From Nocardia carnea (lineage in GTDB: Bacteria > Actinomycetota > Actinomycetes > Mycobacteriales > Mycobacteriaceae), in assembly GCF_029868325.1 (NCBI RefSeq), contig NZ_JARWNW010000046.1, positions 1 through 45,144 on the forward strand: a DNA stretch of 45,144 bases. The letters run 5' to 3'. Below the pieces are notes generated by a model. It was not told the origin of the DNA. It worked only from the letters and a program-made list of their open reading frames with translations, and did no database searches. Shown here piece by piece: positions 25,771 to 34,129 of this stretch; position 1 is the first letter of the stretch, and every line of letters begins with the position of its first letter. Made by a program: the position numbers and the translations under genes.

Positions 25771-26457
25771 ATGGGAACCGCACTCCTGTACGGACTCGGT
25801 ACGGCAATTCCATTGGTGATCGGTGCGGCGATCGGGCTGCGCACCACATTGCCCAAACCATTGCTCGCTTCGTTGATGGCCTTCGGTGCGGGCACCATGA
25901 TCGCCGCGGTCTCCAACGAATTGTTCGAACCCGCCTTCCTCCAGGCCGGCGCCGTCACCGCCGGTGCCGCACTTTTCCTGGGGGCCGCCGTCTACGTGGT
26001 GGCCAACCGATTCCTCGAACGGAAGGGCGGCGGCGCGGCCGTCGGCTGGGCCCTCATGCTCGGAACCGTCCTCGACGGTGTTCCGGAGAACACGGCACTC
26101 GGGGTCACGCTCGGATCGGGTGGCGGATTGGCGCTGCTGGTGGCCATCGCGGTCGGCAACGTGCCCGAGGCGATCGGCGGATCCGCGCTGCTGCGCCGGG
26201 AACGCGATGTCTCCACCCGCAAGGCGTTCGGTCTGTGGGTTTCGACGGGAGTGGCATTGGTCGCGGTCACCGTGGCCGGACATATGCTCGCCGAACAACT
26301 CGGTGCGACCCCGATCAGCGCCATCCAGGCCTTCGCCGGTGGCGCCACGGTCGCCGTCCTCGCCGATTCCCTCATGCCGGAGGCCTATCGCGAGGGCGGC
26401 TGGTGGGTCGGTATCGCGACCGCAGCGGGCTTTCTGGTCGCTTTCCTCCTGGGCTGA
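25771..26457 (+). CDS. ZIP-family metal transporter (atypical)
   Basis: A 228-residue membrane protein with about seven or eight helices and ZIP-family core motifs: LDGVPENTALGV (about 100-111) and GNVPEAIGGSALL. ZIP proteins import zinc, iron or other divalent metals. The usual histidines of the core (HNxPEG and HExPHE) are replaced (DGVPEN, NVPEA), so metal selectivity or even the substrate may differ. TAGTGT (25758-25763) lies seven bases before the ATG, so the mRNA is probably leaderless. An AT-rich palindromic island lies upstream. Confidence 0.82.
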   Translation: MGTALLYGLGTAIPLVIGAAIGLRTTLPKPLLASLMAFGAGTMIAAVSNELFEPAFLQAGAVTAGAALFLGAAVYVVANRFLERKGGGAAVGWALMLGTVLDGVPENTALGVTLGSGGGLALLVAIAVGNVPEAIGGSALLRRERDVSTRKAFGLWVSTGVALVAVTVAGHMLAEQLGATPISAIQAFAGGATVAVLADSLMPEAYREGGWWVGIATAAGFLVAFLLG

Positions 26458-26536
26458 AACCCCGGCACGGTCGGTCTCGACGGTTTCAGACCGGTACCCC
26501 CGGGTGCGCGCTACCCGGCGGTACCGGTGTCCCGGC

Positions 26537-27658
26537 TCACCGGCGCGGACTGCGGGAATTCCCGGACACGCTGCTGCCGCGCTGATCGAGACGGACCAGC
26601 ATCTTGCCCGAATTGGCGCCGGTGAGGACCCCCAGGAACGCGGCCGGAGCTTGTTCGAGCCCGTCATAGATTGTTTCCCTGGTCCGCAGGGTTCCGTCGG
26701 CCAGCCAGGCGGCCGCCTTGGCGATGTACTCCCCGAAGAGCGGAAAGTAGCTGTTCACCAGCATGCCCCGCAGAGCGATCTCCTTGGTGGCGGCGAGGTA
26801 CAGATCCGGGCCCTGCTCGGCCGAACCGCCGTTGTAGCCGCTGATGGCGCCGACGAGCGCGATGCGGCCGCGAGGGCGCATGGCAGCCACTGCCGCCTGC
26901 AGATGATTACCCCCGACACTGTCGAGGTAGACATCGATGCCATCCGGTGCGACGGCCGCCAACTGACCGGGCAGATCGCCCGCGCGGTAGTCGATCGCGG
27001 CATCGAAACCGAACTCTGTGGTCAGCAGTTCGGTCTTGGCCGCGCCGCCCGCGGAACCGATCACCCGGCCGGCGCCGAGTACGCGCGCGATCTGCCCGGC
27101 GACGCTACCGACGGCACCGGCCGCCGCCGAGATGAAAACAGTGTCACCCGGTTCTACCGGCGCCACATCGGTGAGCGCGGCGTAGGCGGTGAGTCCTGTG
27201 GTGCCGAGGGCACCGAGGAAATGGTGTGGTGCGGCGAGCGCCGGATCGATCGGCGTGGCCTGCGCGGCGTCGAGCACCGCGTGTTCGCGCCAGCCGGCGA
27301 AATGGGTCACGCTCGTGCCGACCGGTATATCGGTGGAGCGAGAGGCGATCACCTCGCCGGTCGCCGAGCCTTCCAGCGCCTGCCCGAGTTGGAACGGTAG
27401 GATGTAGGAGGGTTTATCGTCCATCCGGCCGCGCATATACGGGTCCACCGACATCCAAGTGTTACGGACCAGGATCTGGCCCTCCGCGAGTTCTGGTATC
27501 GAGGTCGTGACCAGGTCGAAGTCGGCCGCTGTCGGTGCCGCCGCCGGCCTTGCGGCCAAATGGATTTCGCGTGTGGTGGTGGGAATCGCCGGATGTGCAT
27601 GCTCGTCGGGCGCCGCGGTGAACTCGCGGATGGGCCGGTTCTGTGTATCTGTCTGCAT
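26537..27658 (-). CDS. NADP-dependent MDR oxidoreductase (CurA/PTGR-like)
   Basis: A 373-residue zinc-free medium-chain reductase. The phrase VRNTWMSVDPYMRGRMDD is typical of the leukotriene-B4 12-hydroxydehydrogenase/curcumin reductase branch, which reduces enone double bonds with NADPH. The Rossmann motif is AAAGAVGS, followed by IARVLGAGRVIGSAG; LDSVGGNHL and GRIALVGAISGYN follow. ATG at 27658 replaces the longer open frame to 27745. A 12-bp stem-loop lies 15-44 bases upstream and may be an operator or leader structure. The gene converges on the ZIP transporter. Confidence 0.9.
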   Translation of the reverse strand: MQTDTQNRPIREFTAAPDEHAHPAIPTTTREIHLAARPAAAPTAADFDLVTTSIPELAEGQILVRNTWMSVDPYMRGRMDDKPSYILPFQLGQALEGSATGEVIASRSTDIPVGTSVTHFAGWREHAVLDAAQATPIDPALAAPHHFLGALGTTGLTAYAALTDVAPVEPGDTVFISAAAGAVGSVAGQIARVLGAGRVIGSAGGAAKTELLTTEFGFDAAIDYRAGDLPGQLAAVAPDGIDVYLDSVGGNHLQAAVAAMRPRGRIALVGAISGYNGGSAEQGPDLYLAATKEIALRGMLVNSYFPLFGEYIAKAAAWLADGTLRTRETIYDGLEQAPAAFLGVLTGANSGKMLVRLDQRGSSVSGNSRSPRR

Positions 27659-27672
27659 GATTCTGCCTGTTC

Positions 27673-27702
27673 TCGTATCGCGGACTGCCCGTCCGGATAC
27701 GA
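27673..27702. promoter_or_regulatory. Inverted repeat before the MDR reductase
   Basis: TCGTATC (27673-27679) and CGGAC (27681-27685) pair with GTCCG (27691-27695) and GATACGA (27696-27702). The single base 27680 is bulged and the loop is five bases. As DNA it could be a TetR- or MarR-type operator; as RNA, a 5' leader hairpin. Confidence 0.45.
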
Positions 27703-27931
27703 ACAACGCTATGGCGGTATCTTCCCGCGACCCAGGTCCGCGCATACCACTTTCCGGTCCTTACGTGACAACTCGAATTCCTGTGCTCTGCGGGGGGCTG
27801 TACCTGCGTCGCATCCGCGGGCGGGCGCGACGATCGCGCTGTGCGTCCGAGCCCGGGCGCATACACCGGCGCCGCGAACCGTTGCGTCTTCGACTGCTGT
27901 GAAGGCCCCTCGTTGCCGTACTCGGGGACGA

Positions 27932-29035
27932 TCAGCGATTCCGCAGCGCGCTCGGAGACGATCCGCTCCAGCGGTGGAAGGCTTTGCGCAGGGCGCGATC
28001 ATCGGTGAAGCCGAGCCGCGCGGCCACCGTCGCTGTTGTCGATCCGGCGGATAGCAGTTCTTCGGCGCGCCGGTAGCGGAGCAGGTCGAGCTCGCGGCGC
28101 CAGGTGGTGTCGTGCTCGGCGAGGCGTCGTTGCAGGCTGCGTGGGCTCATCGCCAATCGGGCGGCGACAGTGCTCAGGGTGGGATCGCCGGTGTCGATCG
28201 CGGCGGCGAGTGCGGTGCGGAATTCCTCCAGCGGCCCGGGGATGGGGCGTGCCGAGGCGAGAACCAGGTCGGCGTGGCTGCGCAGTAGTTCGGCGAGTGC
28301 GGGATCGGCCCGCTGCAGCGGGGCCTCGGCGTCGGCGCCGGCGAAGGTAATGGTGTCGGCAGGCGCGTCGAAGTCGATCCGGTGGGTGCCGAAAGCCCGA
28401 ATCAGGGCGCGATATTCGCGCGGGGCGGGGTGACCGAAGGTGACCTGGACCGGAACGACCGGCCGGCCGAGTGCCTCCCGGGCCCGTCGCAGATAGTAGG
28501 CCAGGACGTACTCGTTGATGACCGACGAAACCGCCGGATCGCCCGCGGTGGTGCGATAGCCGATGGTCAGTTCGTCGTCGTGGTACAGATCGAATTCCTC
28601 GGCGGCGGCGGTGACCAACCGGTGGTACGGCTGCGCTGCGGCCAGGGAATCGGCCAGCGTCGAACCGGTGGTCACGAGATAATCCCAGGTGCTGAGGCTG
28701 CCCAGGGGAGCATCCGCGGCAACGGCCAGTCCGGCGCCCGGACCGGTGTGCGCGAGCAACTGCCACAGTTCCACCAGCGACCGCATCGGGACCCGGTCGA
28801 GCTCACCGCGCAGTTCGCGATCGTGCACGCCGTGGATCGTGCTCACCCGGTCGAGGGCTGCTCCCGACCGCAGGGCGGCATTGCGGACGAGCCGGACCAG
28901 CTGGGTCGAGGCGGTTCCCGCGAGTGGGTCCAGGGCCGTCGGCGCAGGAGCGGCAGCGATCGCCGCGGCCCGTTGCGGCCGGCCCGCGTGGAGCGCATCG
29001 GTCGAGCCGGAGGCGGGAGGTCGAGCGGTCACCAC
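27932..29035 (-). CDS. AraC-family transcriptional regulator
   Basis: A 367-residue regulator with an N-terminal arabinose-binding-like domain of the AraC type (about 40-240, with [20 protein letters not shown]). The C-terminal AraC DNA-binding domain has two helix-turn-helices: [21 protein letters not shown] and [22 protein letters not shown]. The ligand is unknown. GTG at 29035 is chosen because TACGTT lies seven bases upstream; the adjacent GTG at 29032 is possible. The longer frame to 29152 is rejected. It is divergent from lpdA and may not regulate it. Confidence 0.88.
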   Translation of the reverse strand: MVTARPPASGSTDALHAGRPQRAAAIAAAPAPTALDPLAGTASTQLVRLVRNAALRSGAALDRVSTIHGVHDRELRGELDRVPMRSLVELWQLLAHTGPGAGLAVAADAPLGSLSTWDYLVTTGSTLADSLAAAQPYHRLVTAAAEEFDLYHDDELTIGYRTTAGDPAVSSVINEYVLAYYLRRAREALGRPVVPVQVTFGHPAPREYRALIRAFGTHRIDFDAPADTITFAGADAEAPLQRADPALAELLRSHADLVLASARPIPGPLEEFRTALAAAIDTGDPTLSTVAARLAMSPRSLQRRLAEHDTTWRRELDLLRYRRAEELLSAGSTTATVAARLGFTDDRALRKAFHRWSGSSPSALRNR

Positions 29036-29153
29036 AGATATCAACGTAGCCCCGCAGCGGTGGACCGCCGGCTTCCCGGTGCCGGTGATCCGGTTCACCG
29101 GCGGGCACGGGTGGGGTGGGCTCGGCCACGGGGAGAGAGTTAGGCTCGACACC

Positions 29154-30557
29154 GTGACTTCCCACTACGATGTCGTCGTTCTCGGTGCTGGTCCCGGCGG
29201 TTACGTCGCCGCGATCCGCGCCGCTCAACTCGGCCTGCGAACAGCGATCGTCGAGCAGAAATACTGGGGTGGCGTATGCCTGAACGTGGGCTGCATCCCG
29301 TCCAAGGCGCTGCTGCGCAATGCGGAGCTGGCTCATATCTTCACCAAGGAGGCGAAAACCTTCGGTATCACCGGGGAGGCGTCGTTCGATTTCGGGGCGG
29401 CGTTCGACCGGAGCCGTAAGGTCGCGGACGGCCGGGTCAAGGGCGTCCATTTCCTGATGAAGAAGAACAAGATCACCGAATACGACGGTAAGGGGTCGTT
29501 CACCGATCCCAACACCATCGCGGTGGAACTCAGCAAGGGCGGTACGGAGTCGATCACCTTCGACAATGTCATCATCGCCACCGGCACCGAGACCAAACTG
29601 CTGCCGGGTACCTCGCTGAGCCGCAATGTCGTCACCTACGAGGAGCAGATCCTCACCCGCGATCTGCCCGGTTCGATCCTGATCGTCGGCGCCGGCGCCA
29701 TCGGGATGGAGTTCGGCTACGTCCTGCGCAACTACGGCGTGGATGTGCGGATCGTGGAATTCCTGGACCGCGCGCTGCCCAACGAGGACGCCGATGTGTC
29801 CAAGGAGATCACCAAGGCGTACAAGAAGCTGGGGATCACCATCAGCACCGGTGCCGCCGTGCAGTCGATCGACGACGACGGTTCGAAGGTCACCGTGGCG
29901 ATCAAGGACAACAAGTCCGGCCAGGTCGAGACGGTCACGGTCGACAAGGTGCTGCAGGCCGTCGGGTTCGCCCCCCGCGTGCAGGGCTATGGGCTGGAGA
30001 ACACCGGGGTCGCGCTCACCGAGCGTGGCGCCATCGCCATCGACGACACTATGCGCACCAATGTGGGGCATATCTACGCCATCGGCGATGTCACCGCGAA
30101 ACTGCAGCTCGCGCATGTCGCGGAAGCCCAAGGTGTGGTCGCGGCCGAGACCATCGGCGGCGCGGAAACCCTCACCCTGGGCGATTACCGGATGATGCCG
30201 CGCGCCACCTTCTGCCAGCCGCAGGTCGCCAGCTTCGGGCTCACCGAACAGCAGGCGCGCGACGAGGGCTACGACGTGAAGGTCGCGACGTTCCCGTTCA
30301 CCGCCAACGGCAAGGCGCACGGCCTCGGCGATGCCACCGGTTTCGTCAAGCTGATTTCGGACAACACCTACGGCGAGCTGATCGGCGGCCATTTGATCGG
30401 CCCGGATGTCTCCGAACTGCTGCCGGAGCTCACCCTGGCCCAGAAGTGGGACCTCACGGTGAACGAACTGGCGCGCAACGTGCATACGCATCCGACGCTG
30501 AGCGAGGCGTTGCAGGAGGCGATCCACGGCCTGGCCGGCCACATGATCAACTTCTGA
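29154..30557 (+). CDS. lpdA: Dihydrolipoamide dehydrogenase (E3)
   Basis: A 467-residue flavoprotein disulfide oxidoreductase. FAD motif GAGPGG (11-16); redox disulfide Cys42-Cys47 in [15 protein letters not shown] motif [15 protein letters not shown]-terminal [10 protein letters not shown] with the catalytic His/Glu pair. It reoxidises lipoamide for pyruvate and 2-oxoglutarate dehydrogenase complexes, and in mycobacteria also serves peroxide defence. By family and context it corresponds to Rv0462 (lpdC). GTG at 29154 is preceded by TAGGCT (29141-29146), so the mRNA is probably leaderless; the upstream open frame is a shadow. A strong terminator follows. Confidence 0.95.
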   Translation: MTSHYDVVVLGAGPGGYVAAIRAAQLGLRTAIVEQKYWGGVCLNVGCIPSKALLRNAELAHIFTKEAKTFGITGEASFDFGAAFDRSRKVADGRVKGVHFLMKKNKITEYDGKGSFTDPNTIAVELSKGGTESITFDNVIIATGTETKLLPGTSLSRNVVTYEEQILTRDLPGSILIVGAGAIGMEFGYVLRNYGVDVRIVEFLDRALPNEDADVSKEITKAYKKLGITISTGAAVQSIDDDGSKVTVAIKDNKSGQVETVTVDKVLQAVGFAPRVQGYGLENTGVALTERGAIAIDDTMRTNVGHIYAIGDVTAKLQLAHVAEAQGVVAAETIGGAETLTLGDYRMMPRATFCQPQVASFGLTEQQARDEGYDVKVATFPFTANGKAHGLGDATGFVKLISDNTYGELIGGHLIGPDVSELLPELTLAQKWDLTVNELARNVHTHPTLSEALQEAIHGLAGHMINF

Positions 30558-30584
30558 TCGTATTCCCGGCCGATTCGGTCCCGT

Positions 30585-30617
30585 AAGACCCGGCGCGGAG
30601 CCCCCGCGCCGGGTCTT
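30585..30617 (+). terminator. Rho-independent terminator of lpdA
   Basis: A perfect 14-bp stem (30585-30598 with 30604-30617) closes a 5-base loop. Arms start AAGACCCGG and end GGTCTT. It lies 28 bases after the lpdA stop. Confidence 0.9.
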
Positions 30618-31017
30618 CTGCGTTCCGGCGCCCGAACCGATCAGCTCGCCCACCGGTGGAAGCCCAGTTCGGGTTCCGATTCGATTGCGGGCACGAGGTA
30701 CCAGTGCGTGCCCGCAGCTCCGTGGTCGGCAAGTGGGGAAAGCCCGGTAGCGAGCGTGAGGTGGACAGCGGACCCGGCCGGGGTTGGTCAACAGAAAGCC
30801 GGCTCGGCAGTCCGCCGTGTTCAACCAGCCTCTATTCGCCGTTCCGGCTCGGTGGGGGCGTGTCGTGCATGTCAGCGCGGGAACTGCGCGCACGACACAC
30901 ACGCGGACCTGATCGGTGCGGACGGCCGGATGCGAACAGGTGGTGTATGCGTGGGGGCGCGTCTGACCGGGAGGATTGCGGGGGACCGGTCGCGTTCCAG
31001 GCGGCGAGCGGCGGCGT
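30618..31017. other. 400-bp region without a supported gene
   Basis: Open frames exist on both strands but have no domain, no ribosome site and poor codon pattern. The only structure seen is a perfect 9-bp inverted repeat, TGCGGGCAC (30686-30694) with GTGCCCGCA (30708-30716), around a 13-base loop. In M. tuberculosis a small membrane protein gene (Rv0463) follows lpdC; I see no intact homologue here. Confidence 0.5.
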
Positions 31018-31563
31018 TCAGAAATCGTCGCGGCGGATTCGGAGGGTCCCGATGGTGGCGGCTAGGCCCTCGTACTGGTTGACCAGGAGCACGATTTCGA
31101 TCAGTCGTTTGTCGTCGTAGTAGGTGGCCAGGTGGTTCCAGGTGGAGTCATCGATATCGCGGGTCTGCACCAGTTGGTCTACGGCGGTCAGGAGGGCTCG
31201 GTGTTTATCGGTCCAGCCGTCGGCGCCCGGGCCCTGGCGGATACGGTCCAGGATTTCCGGGGTGACTCCGGCGCGGCGGCCGAGACGAATGTGGTGGTCG
31301 GTTTCGTAGGCGCAGTCGCGTAGGTGGGCGACGCGCAGGATCACCAGTTCGCTGTCGTGGCGGCGCAAACGGCCGGCGGGCATCAGCATTCCGGAGAAAT
31401 GCAGCCAGCCGCGGAACAGGCGGCCGGTGCGGCCGAGGGTGCTGAACAGTTGTGCGTCCGATGTGCCCGAGGCCCGGGACAGTACCTGCCAGGCGGCCCA
31501 GTTGATCGGTCCCAGCTCGCGCAGGCGGCCGGGGGCGATCCGGGGTGGCGACGCCGAAACCAT
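31018..31563 (-). CDS. AhpD-like/carboxymuconolactone decarboxylase-family protein
   Basis: A 181-residue alpha-helical protein of the AhpD/CMD fold. The family core is recognisable: HDSELVILRVAHLRDCAYETDHHIRLGRRAGVT. Only one cysteine is present at the site where AhpD has CxxC, so peroxidase-type redox relay is unlikely. It corresponds to Rv0464c by family and position near lpd. Function unknown. The start is ATG at 31563, with AGGGG about eight bases upstream; a TTG precedes it directly. Confidence 0.85.
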   Translation of the reverse strand: MVSASPPRIAPGRLRELGPINWAAWQVLSRASGTSDAQLFSTLGRTGRLFRGWLHFSGMLMPAGRLRRHDSELVILRVAHLRDCAYETDHHIRLGRRAGVTPEILDRIRQGPGADGWTDKHRALLTAVDQLVQTRDIDDSTWNHLATYYDDKRLIEIVLLVNQYEGLAATIGTLRIRRDDF

Positions 31564-31652
31564 CAATCTGCCCCTCTCGGTGGAAGTCGTTATCTGCCGC
31601 GGCCGGATTCCGGCAGCGTGCGGTTGCCTGCGAACCTACCTGTCCCGGACGG

Positions 31653-32366
31653 TCACGGCCTGCCGGAACCGGCGCCGATCAGCTCCGAGACCGTGACGAA
31701 CCGGTAGCCGTCGGCCCGCAGCTTCTCGACGATCGGGCCGATCGCCGCCCGCGACGCGGCACCGCTGCCGAACATGGTGTGCAGCAGGATTATCGATCCG
31801 GGCCGAACCCGGTCGAGGGTCGCGGCCACGATCGCGTCGGCGGAGCTGTTCCCGGCTTCCGGTTCCACATCCCAGGTGACCGTGGTGCGGTCGTGGTCGG
31901 ACAGGTATTTCGGCAGCGTCCACAATTTCTTGCCGTACGGCGGACGGAACGTGATGTCGCCCTGATAACCCGTCTTGCGGATCTCGGTATCGGTGCGTTC
32001 CACCTCGTCGGCGACCGTTCCGGACGAGACCAGCACCATGCGGCGGTGGTTGTAGGTGTGGTTGCCGATCTCGTGGCCGGCGTCGGCGATCGCCCGGCCC
32101 AGTTCGGGGCGGGCGGCCAGATCGCGGCCGTTGAGATAGAAGGTCGCGGGGATATCGGCGCCGGCGAGCAGATCGAGTACTTCACCGGCGTATTCGCTGG
32201 GGCCGTCGTCCAGGGTCAGCGCGACCACTTTCTCGTCCGTCTCCACCCGGTCCACCAACCGTCCGGCCAGCTGGTAGGTGCGGGAATTCATCAGGAAATA
32301 CCCGCCCGCGAGCACCACCAGTACCGTCACCAGACCGAGTGCCGCCCAGACCATCCACCGTCGCAT
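31653..32366 (-). CDS. Polysaccharide deacetylase (NodB domain), membrane-anchored
   Basis: A 237-residue protein with an N-terminal signal anchor (about 5-25) and an extracellular NodB domain. Metal and catalytic motifs are complete: TLDDGP (Asp53, Asp54), HTYNH (His103, His107), RPPYGKK (from Arg141) and IILLHT. It should remove acetyl groups from peptidoglycan or a capsule sugar outside the cell. ATG at 32366 starts the anchor; TATACA six bases upstream could serve as a leaderless -10, although its last base is A. The frame to 32459 is a shadow extension. Confidence 0.92.
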   Translation of the reverse strand: MRRWMVWAALGLVTVLVVLAGGYFLMNSRTYQLAGRLVDRVETDEKVVALTLDDGPSEYAGEVLDLLAGADIPATFYLNGRDLAARPELGRAIADAGHEIGNHTYNHRRMVLVSSGTVADEVERTDTEIRKTGYQGDITFRPPYGKKLWTLPKYLSDHDRTTVTWDVEPEAGNSSADAIVAATLDRVRPGSIILLHTMFGSGAASRAAIGPIVEKLRADGYRFVTVSELIGAGSGRP

Positions 32367-32725
32367 CCAAGCTGTATACCAGCAGTGTTGCGGGCGAACC
32401 ACTCGGAAAACCGGCATCCCCGGGTGGTCGTGCACCCGCCGGGCCGGCGCGCGATCCATGGGCCACTACCGCACGACCGGTGTGCCCCGAACTCCCGCGC
32501 ACCGGATTCGAGCGGGTGTGTCCGGCACGAGTCGCCGGCCGAACCAACCCCTGAACACGCCCCCTCGCCGGCGCCGGCTGACGTACACCGTGGCCGCTGA
32601 ACAGCCGGCAACCCGGACAAAGGCCCGTCAGCTGCTATGGCCGGTGCAGAAGAAACCCATTCGGCAGGTCCGGTTACCGGCCGCCGCGTCACCGGGTGCG
32701 CGCCAGGCCGGGCCGGACCGGTGGC
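32367..32725. other. 359-bp region without a supported gene
   Basis: Holds the promoter side of the deacetylase gene. I see no protein-like frame, RNA gene or repeat in the rest. Confidence 0.5.
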
Positions 32726-33124
32726 TCAAGCCGACCGGGTATCGCGGTCTGGCCGGCCGGTCCCGGGGTGCTGCCGGCGCTCGCGTTTACCACGCGCGAC
32801 CTCGGTGGCGAGCGCGTCGAGCGGCTGTGCGAACGGCGCCATCGGATCGAGCAGGGCGGCCAGCCACTCCCGGGCCGCGGCGATACCGTCCGGGTCCAGC
32901 GTGTAGAGCCGCTGGGTTCCCGCCGGTCGTACCCGCAGTAGCCCGGCCTCGCGGAGCACTTTGAGATGCTGTGAGACGGCGGGCTGGGATATCGGCGTAT
33001 GCGCCCGGACCCCGGCCACGAGCGCACCGGCCGGTTGTTCACCGGCGGCTACCAGAGCCAGGATGGTGCGCCGGACCGGGTCGGCGAGTGCCTCGAATAC
33101 GGCGGTCGGAACAGGTGTCGACAT
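32726..33124 (-). CDS. ArsR-family transcriptional regulator
   Basis: A 132-residue winged-helix regulator: FEALADPVRRTILALVAAGEQPAGALVAG followed by ISQPAVSQHLKVLREAGLLRVRPAGTQRLYTLD, the standard ArsR fold. It has no cysteine metal motif, so it belongs to the branch paired with SRPBCC proteins rather than to metal sensors. The ATG overlaps the stop of the upstream SRPBCC gene by one base (TGATG). A palindrome before that gene is the likely operator, giving feedback on both. The longer frame to 33397 is a shadow. The last 25 residues are basic and low in complexity. Confidence 0.9.
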   Translation of the reverse strand: MSTPVPTAVFEALADPVRRTILALVAAGEQPAGALVAGVRAHTPISQPAVSQHLKVLREAGLLRVRPAGTQRLYTLDPDGIAAAREWLAALLDPMAPFAQPLDALATEVARGKRERRQHPGTGRPDRDTRSA

Positions 33125-33780
33125 CAGGACTGTTGATCTTGCTCCGGCACGGTGGTGTAGAACGCCAGTGTCGCCTCGCCGGCCGGCCGGGCGAGGGCGG
33201 GGTCGTCGCCGTCGGCTATCGCCGCTTCGGCCCAGGCGGTGGCCGCGGTGCGCACGAACGTTTTGCCCTCGGGAGTGGTCGGGAACTCCAGGGCGGCATC
33301 CTGGTCGACGCCCGCGCCGGTGTCCAGGTGCAGGCCCAGGCCCATGAGGCCCAGATCCCAGCCCACGCCCACCGCTCCGGGGCCGAATTGTGTCCACATA
33401 TCCGGATCCACCGGTGCTTCGTGCAGCAATTCCAAAGTGGTTCCCTCGGCTGCCGGATCGAGCCGGATTTCCAGCCAGGAGATCATCGGGCCCATTTCCC
33501 AGGTGACGGCGAACCGTTTCGGCGGCTCACATTCTTCGATGGTGCCGCCGGCATTTCCTTCGAGCTGATACCTGCCGCCGACGGACAGGTCCCCGCTGAT
33601 GGGCAGGAACCAGCGCGGTATCCGGCCGATATCGGTGAGCGCATCCCAGAGATCGTCCGGGCCCGTGCCGTAGGTGCGCCGGGCGACGGCGATCCTGGTC
33701 GGCGTACCGCGGCGTTCGCCGGTGCGGACTTCCCGGGTCACGAGTCCGGCGACGGTAACGGGATCGATGAGCAAGGCCAC
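33124..33780 (-). CDS. SRPBCC/AHSA1-family protein
   Basis: A 218-residue protein with an AHSA1-type SRPBCC domain (about 30-160): RRTYGTGPDDLWDALTDIGRIPRWFLPISGDLSVGGRYQLEGNAGGTIEECEPPKRF. Such proteins bind a hydrophobic ligand; in pairs with ArsR regulators the ligand and role are not established. GTG at 33780 has a strong ribosome site, AAAGGAGG. It is the first gene of a two-gene operon with the ArsR gene and is preceded by a perfect inverted repeat. Confidence 0.9.
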   Translation of the reverse strand: MALLIDPVTVAGLVTREVRTGERRGTPTRIAVARRTYGTGPDDLWDALTDIGRIPRWFLPISGDLSVGGRYQLEGNAGGTIEECEPPKRFAVTWEMGPMISWLEIRLDPAAEGTTLELLHEAPVDPDMWTQFGPGAVGVGWDLGLMGLGLHLDTGAGVDQDAALEFPTTPEGKTFVRTAATAWAEAAIADGDDPALARPAGEATLAFYTTVPEQDQQS

Positions 33781-33794
33781 GTTGTCCTCCTTTG

Positions 33795-33810
33795 ATAAGT
33801 TGCTACTTAT
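33795..33810. promoter_or_regulatory. Likely ArsR operator
   Basis: ATAAGT (33795-33800), TGCT, ACTTAT (33805-33810): a perfect inverted repeat 14 bases upstream of the SRPBCC start and next to its ribosome site. ATAAGT-type half-sites are usual for ArsR proteins of this branch. Confidence 0.65.
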
Positions 33811-34129
33811 ATTACTCGTGTGGGTTCGAGCGCGCTACCGCCACCTCGTCCCGTGTCCGGTCGAGGCCACTGCGCCGATCGGTCGCGTGATGCCCCCGAT
33901 CACGGTCGATGCGGAACGGGACGCTTCGCGTGCTCGAATTTCTCCGTAATCCCGGGCGGCTGTACGGAAAAAGCGCATTGCTGTGGGGTCGGCCCGGAAA
34001 ATCCGCATTCCCCACCGTCCCGATGCGGTAAATCCGCATCGCCGATCGGTACCCGGCCGTGGCGATGGCCCTACTATCGGCGCAGGGCCGGAGAGCGCAT
34101 CCGGTCGCAGCGAAAGGCGCATCCCACTG
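33811..34129. other. 319-bp divergent intergenic region with repeated half-sites
   Basis: Between the SRPBCC/ArsR operon and the XRE gene. It holds no protein gene. It holds several copies of AATCCGCAT or its complement (33999-34008, 34021-34041), annotated below, and a possible -10 TACTAT at 34072-34077 for the XRE gene. Confidence 0.5.
34021..34041. promoter_or_regulatory. Likely operator of the XRE regulator
   Basis: CGATGCGG (34021-34028), TAAAT, CCGCATCG (34034-34041): a perfect 8-bp inverted repeat. A single half-site with the same AAATCCGCAT lies just upstream at about 33999-34008. Both are about 30-75 bases before the -10 candidate at 34072. Autoregulation is likely but inferred. Confidence 0.55.

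Noticed and set aside
30547..31120. Small ORFs between lpdA and the AhpD-like gene
   Set aside because: No ribosome site, no domain, wrong codon pattern; also no intact homologue of the small membrane protein expected there by synteny.
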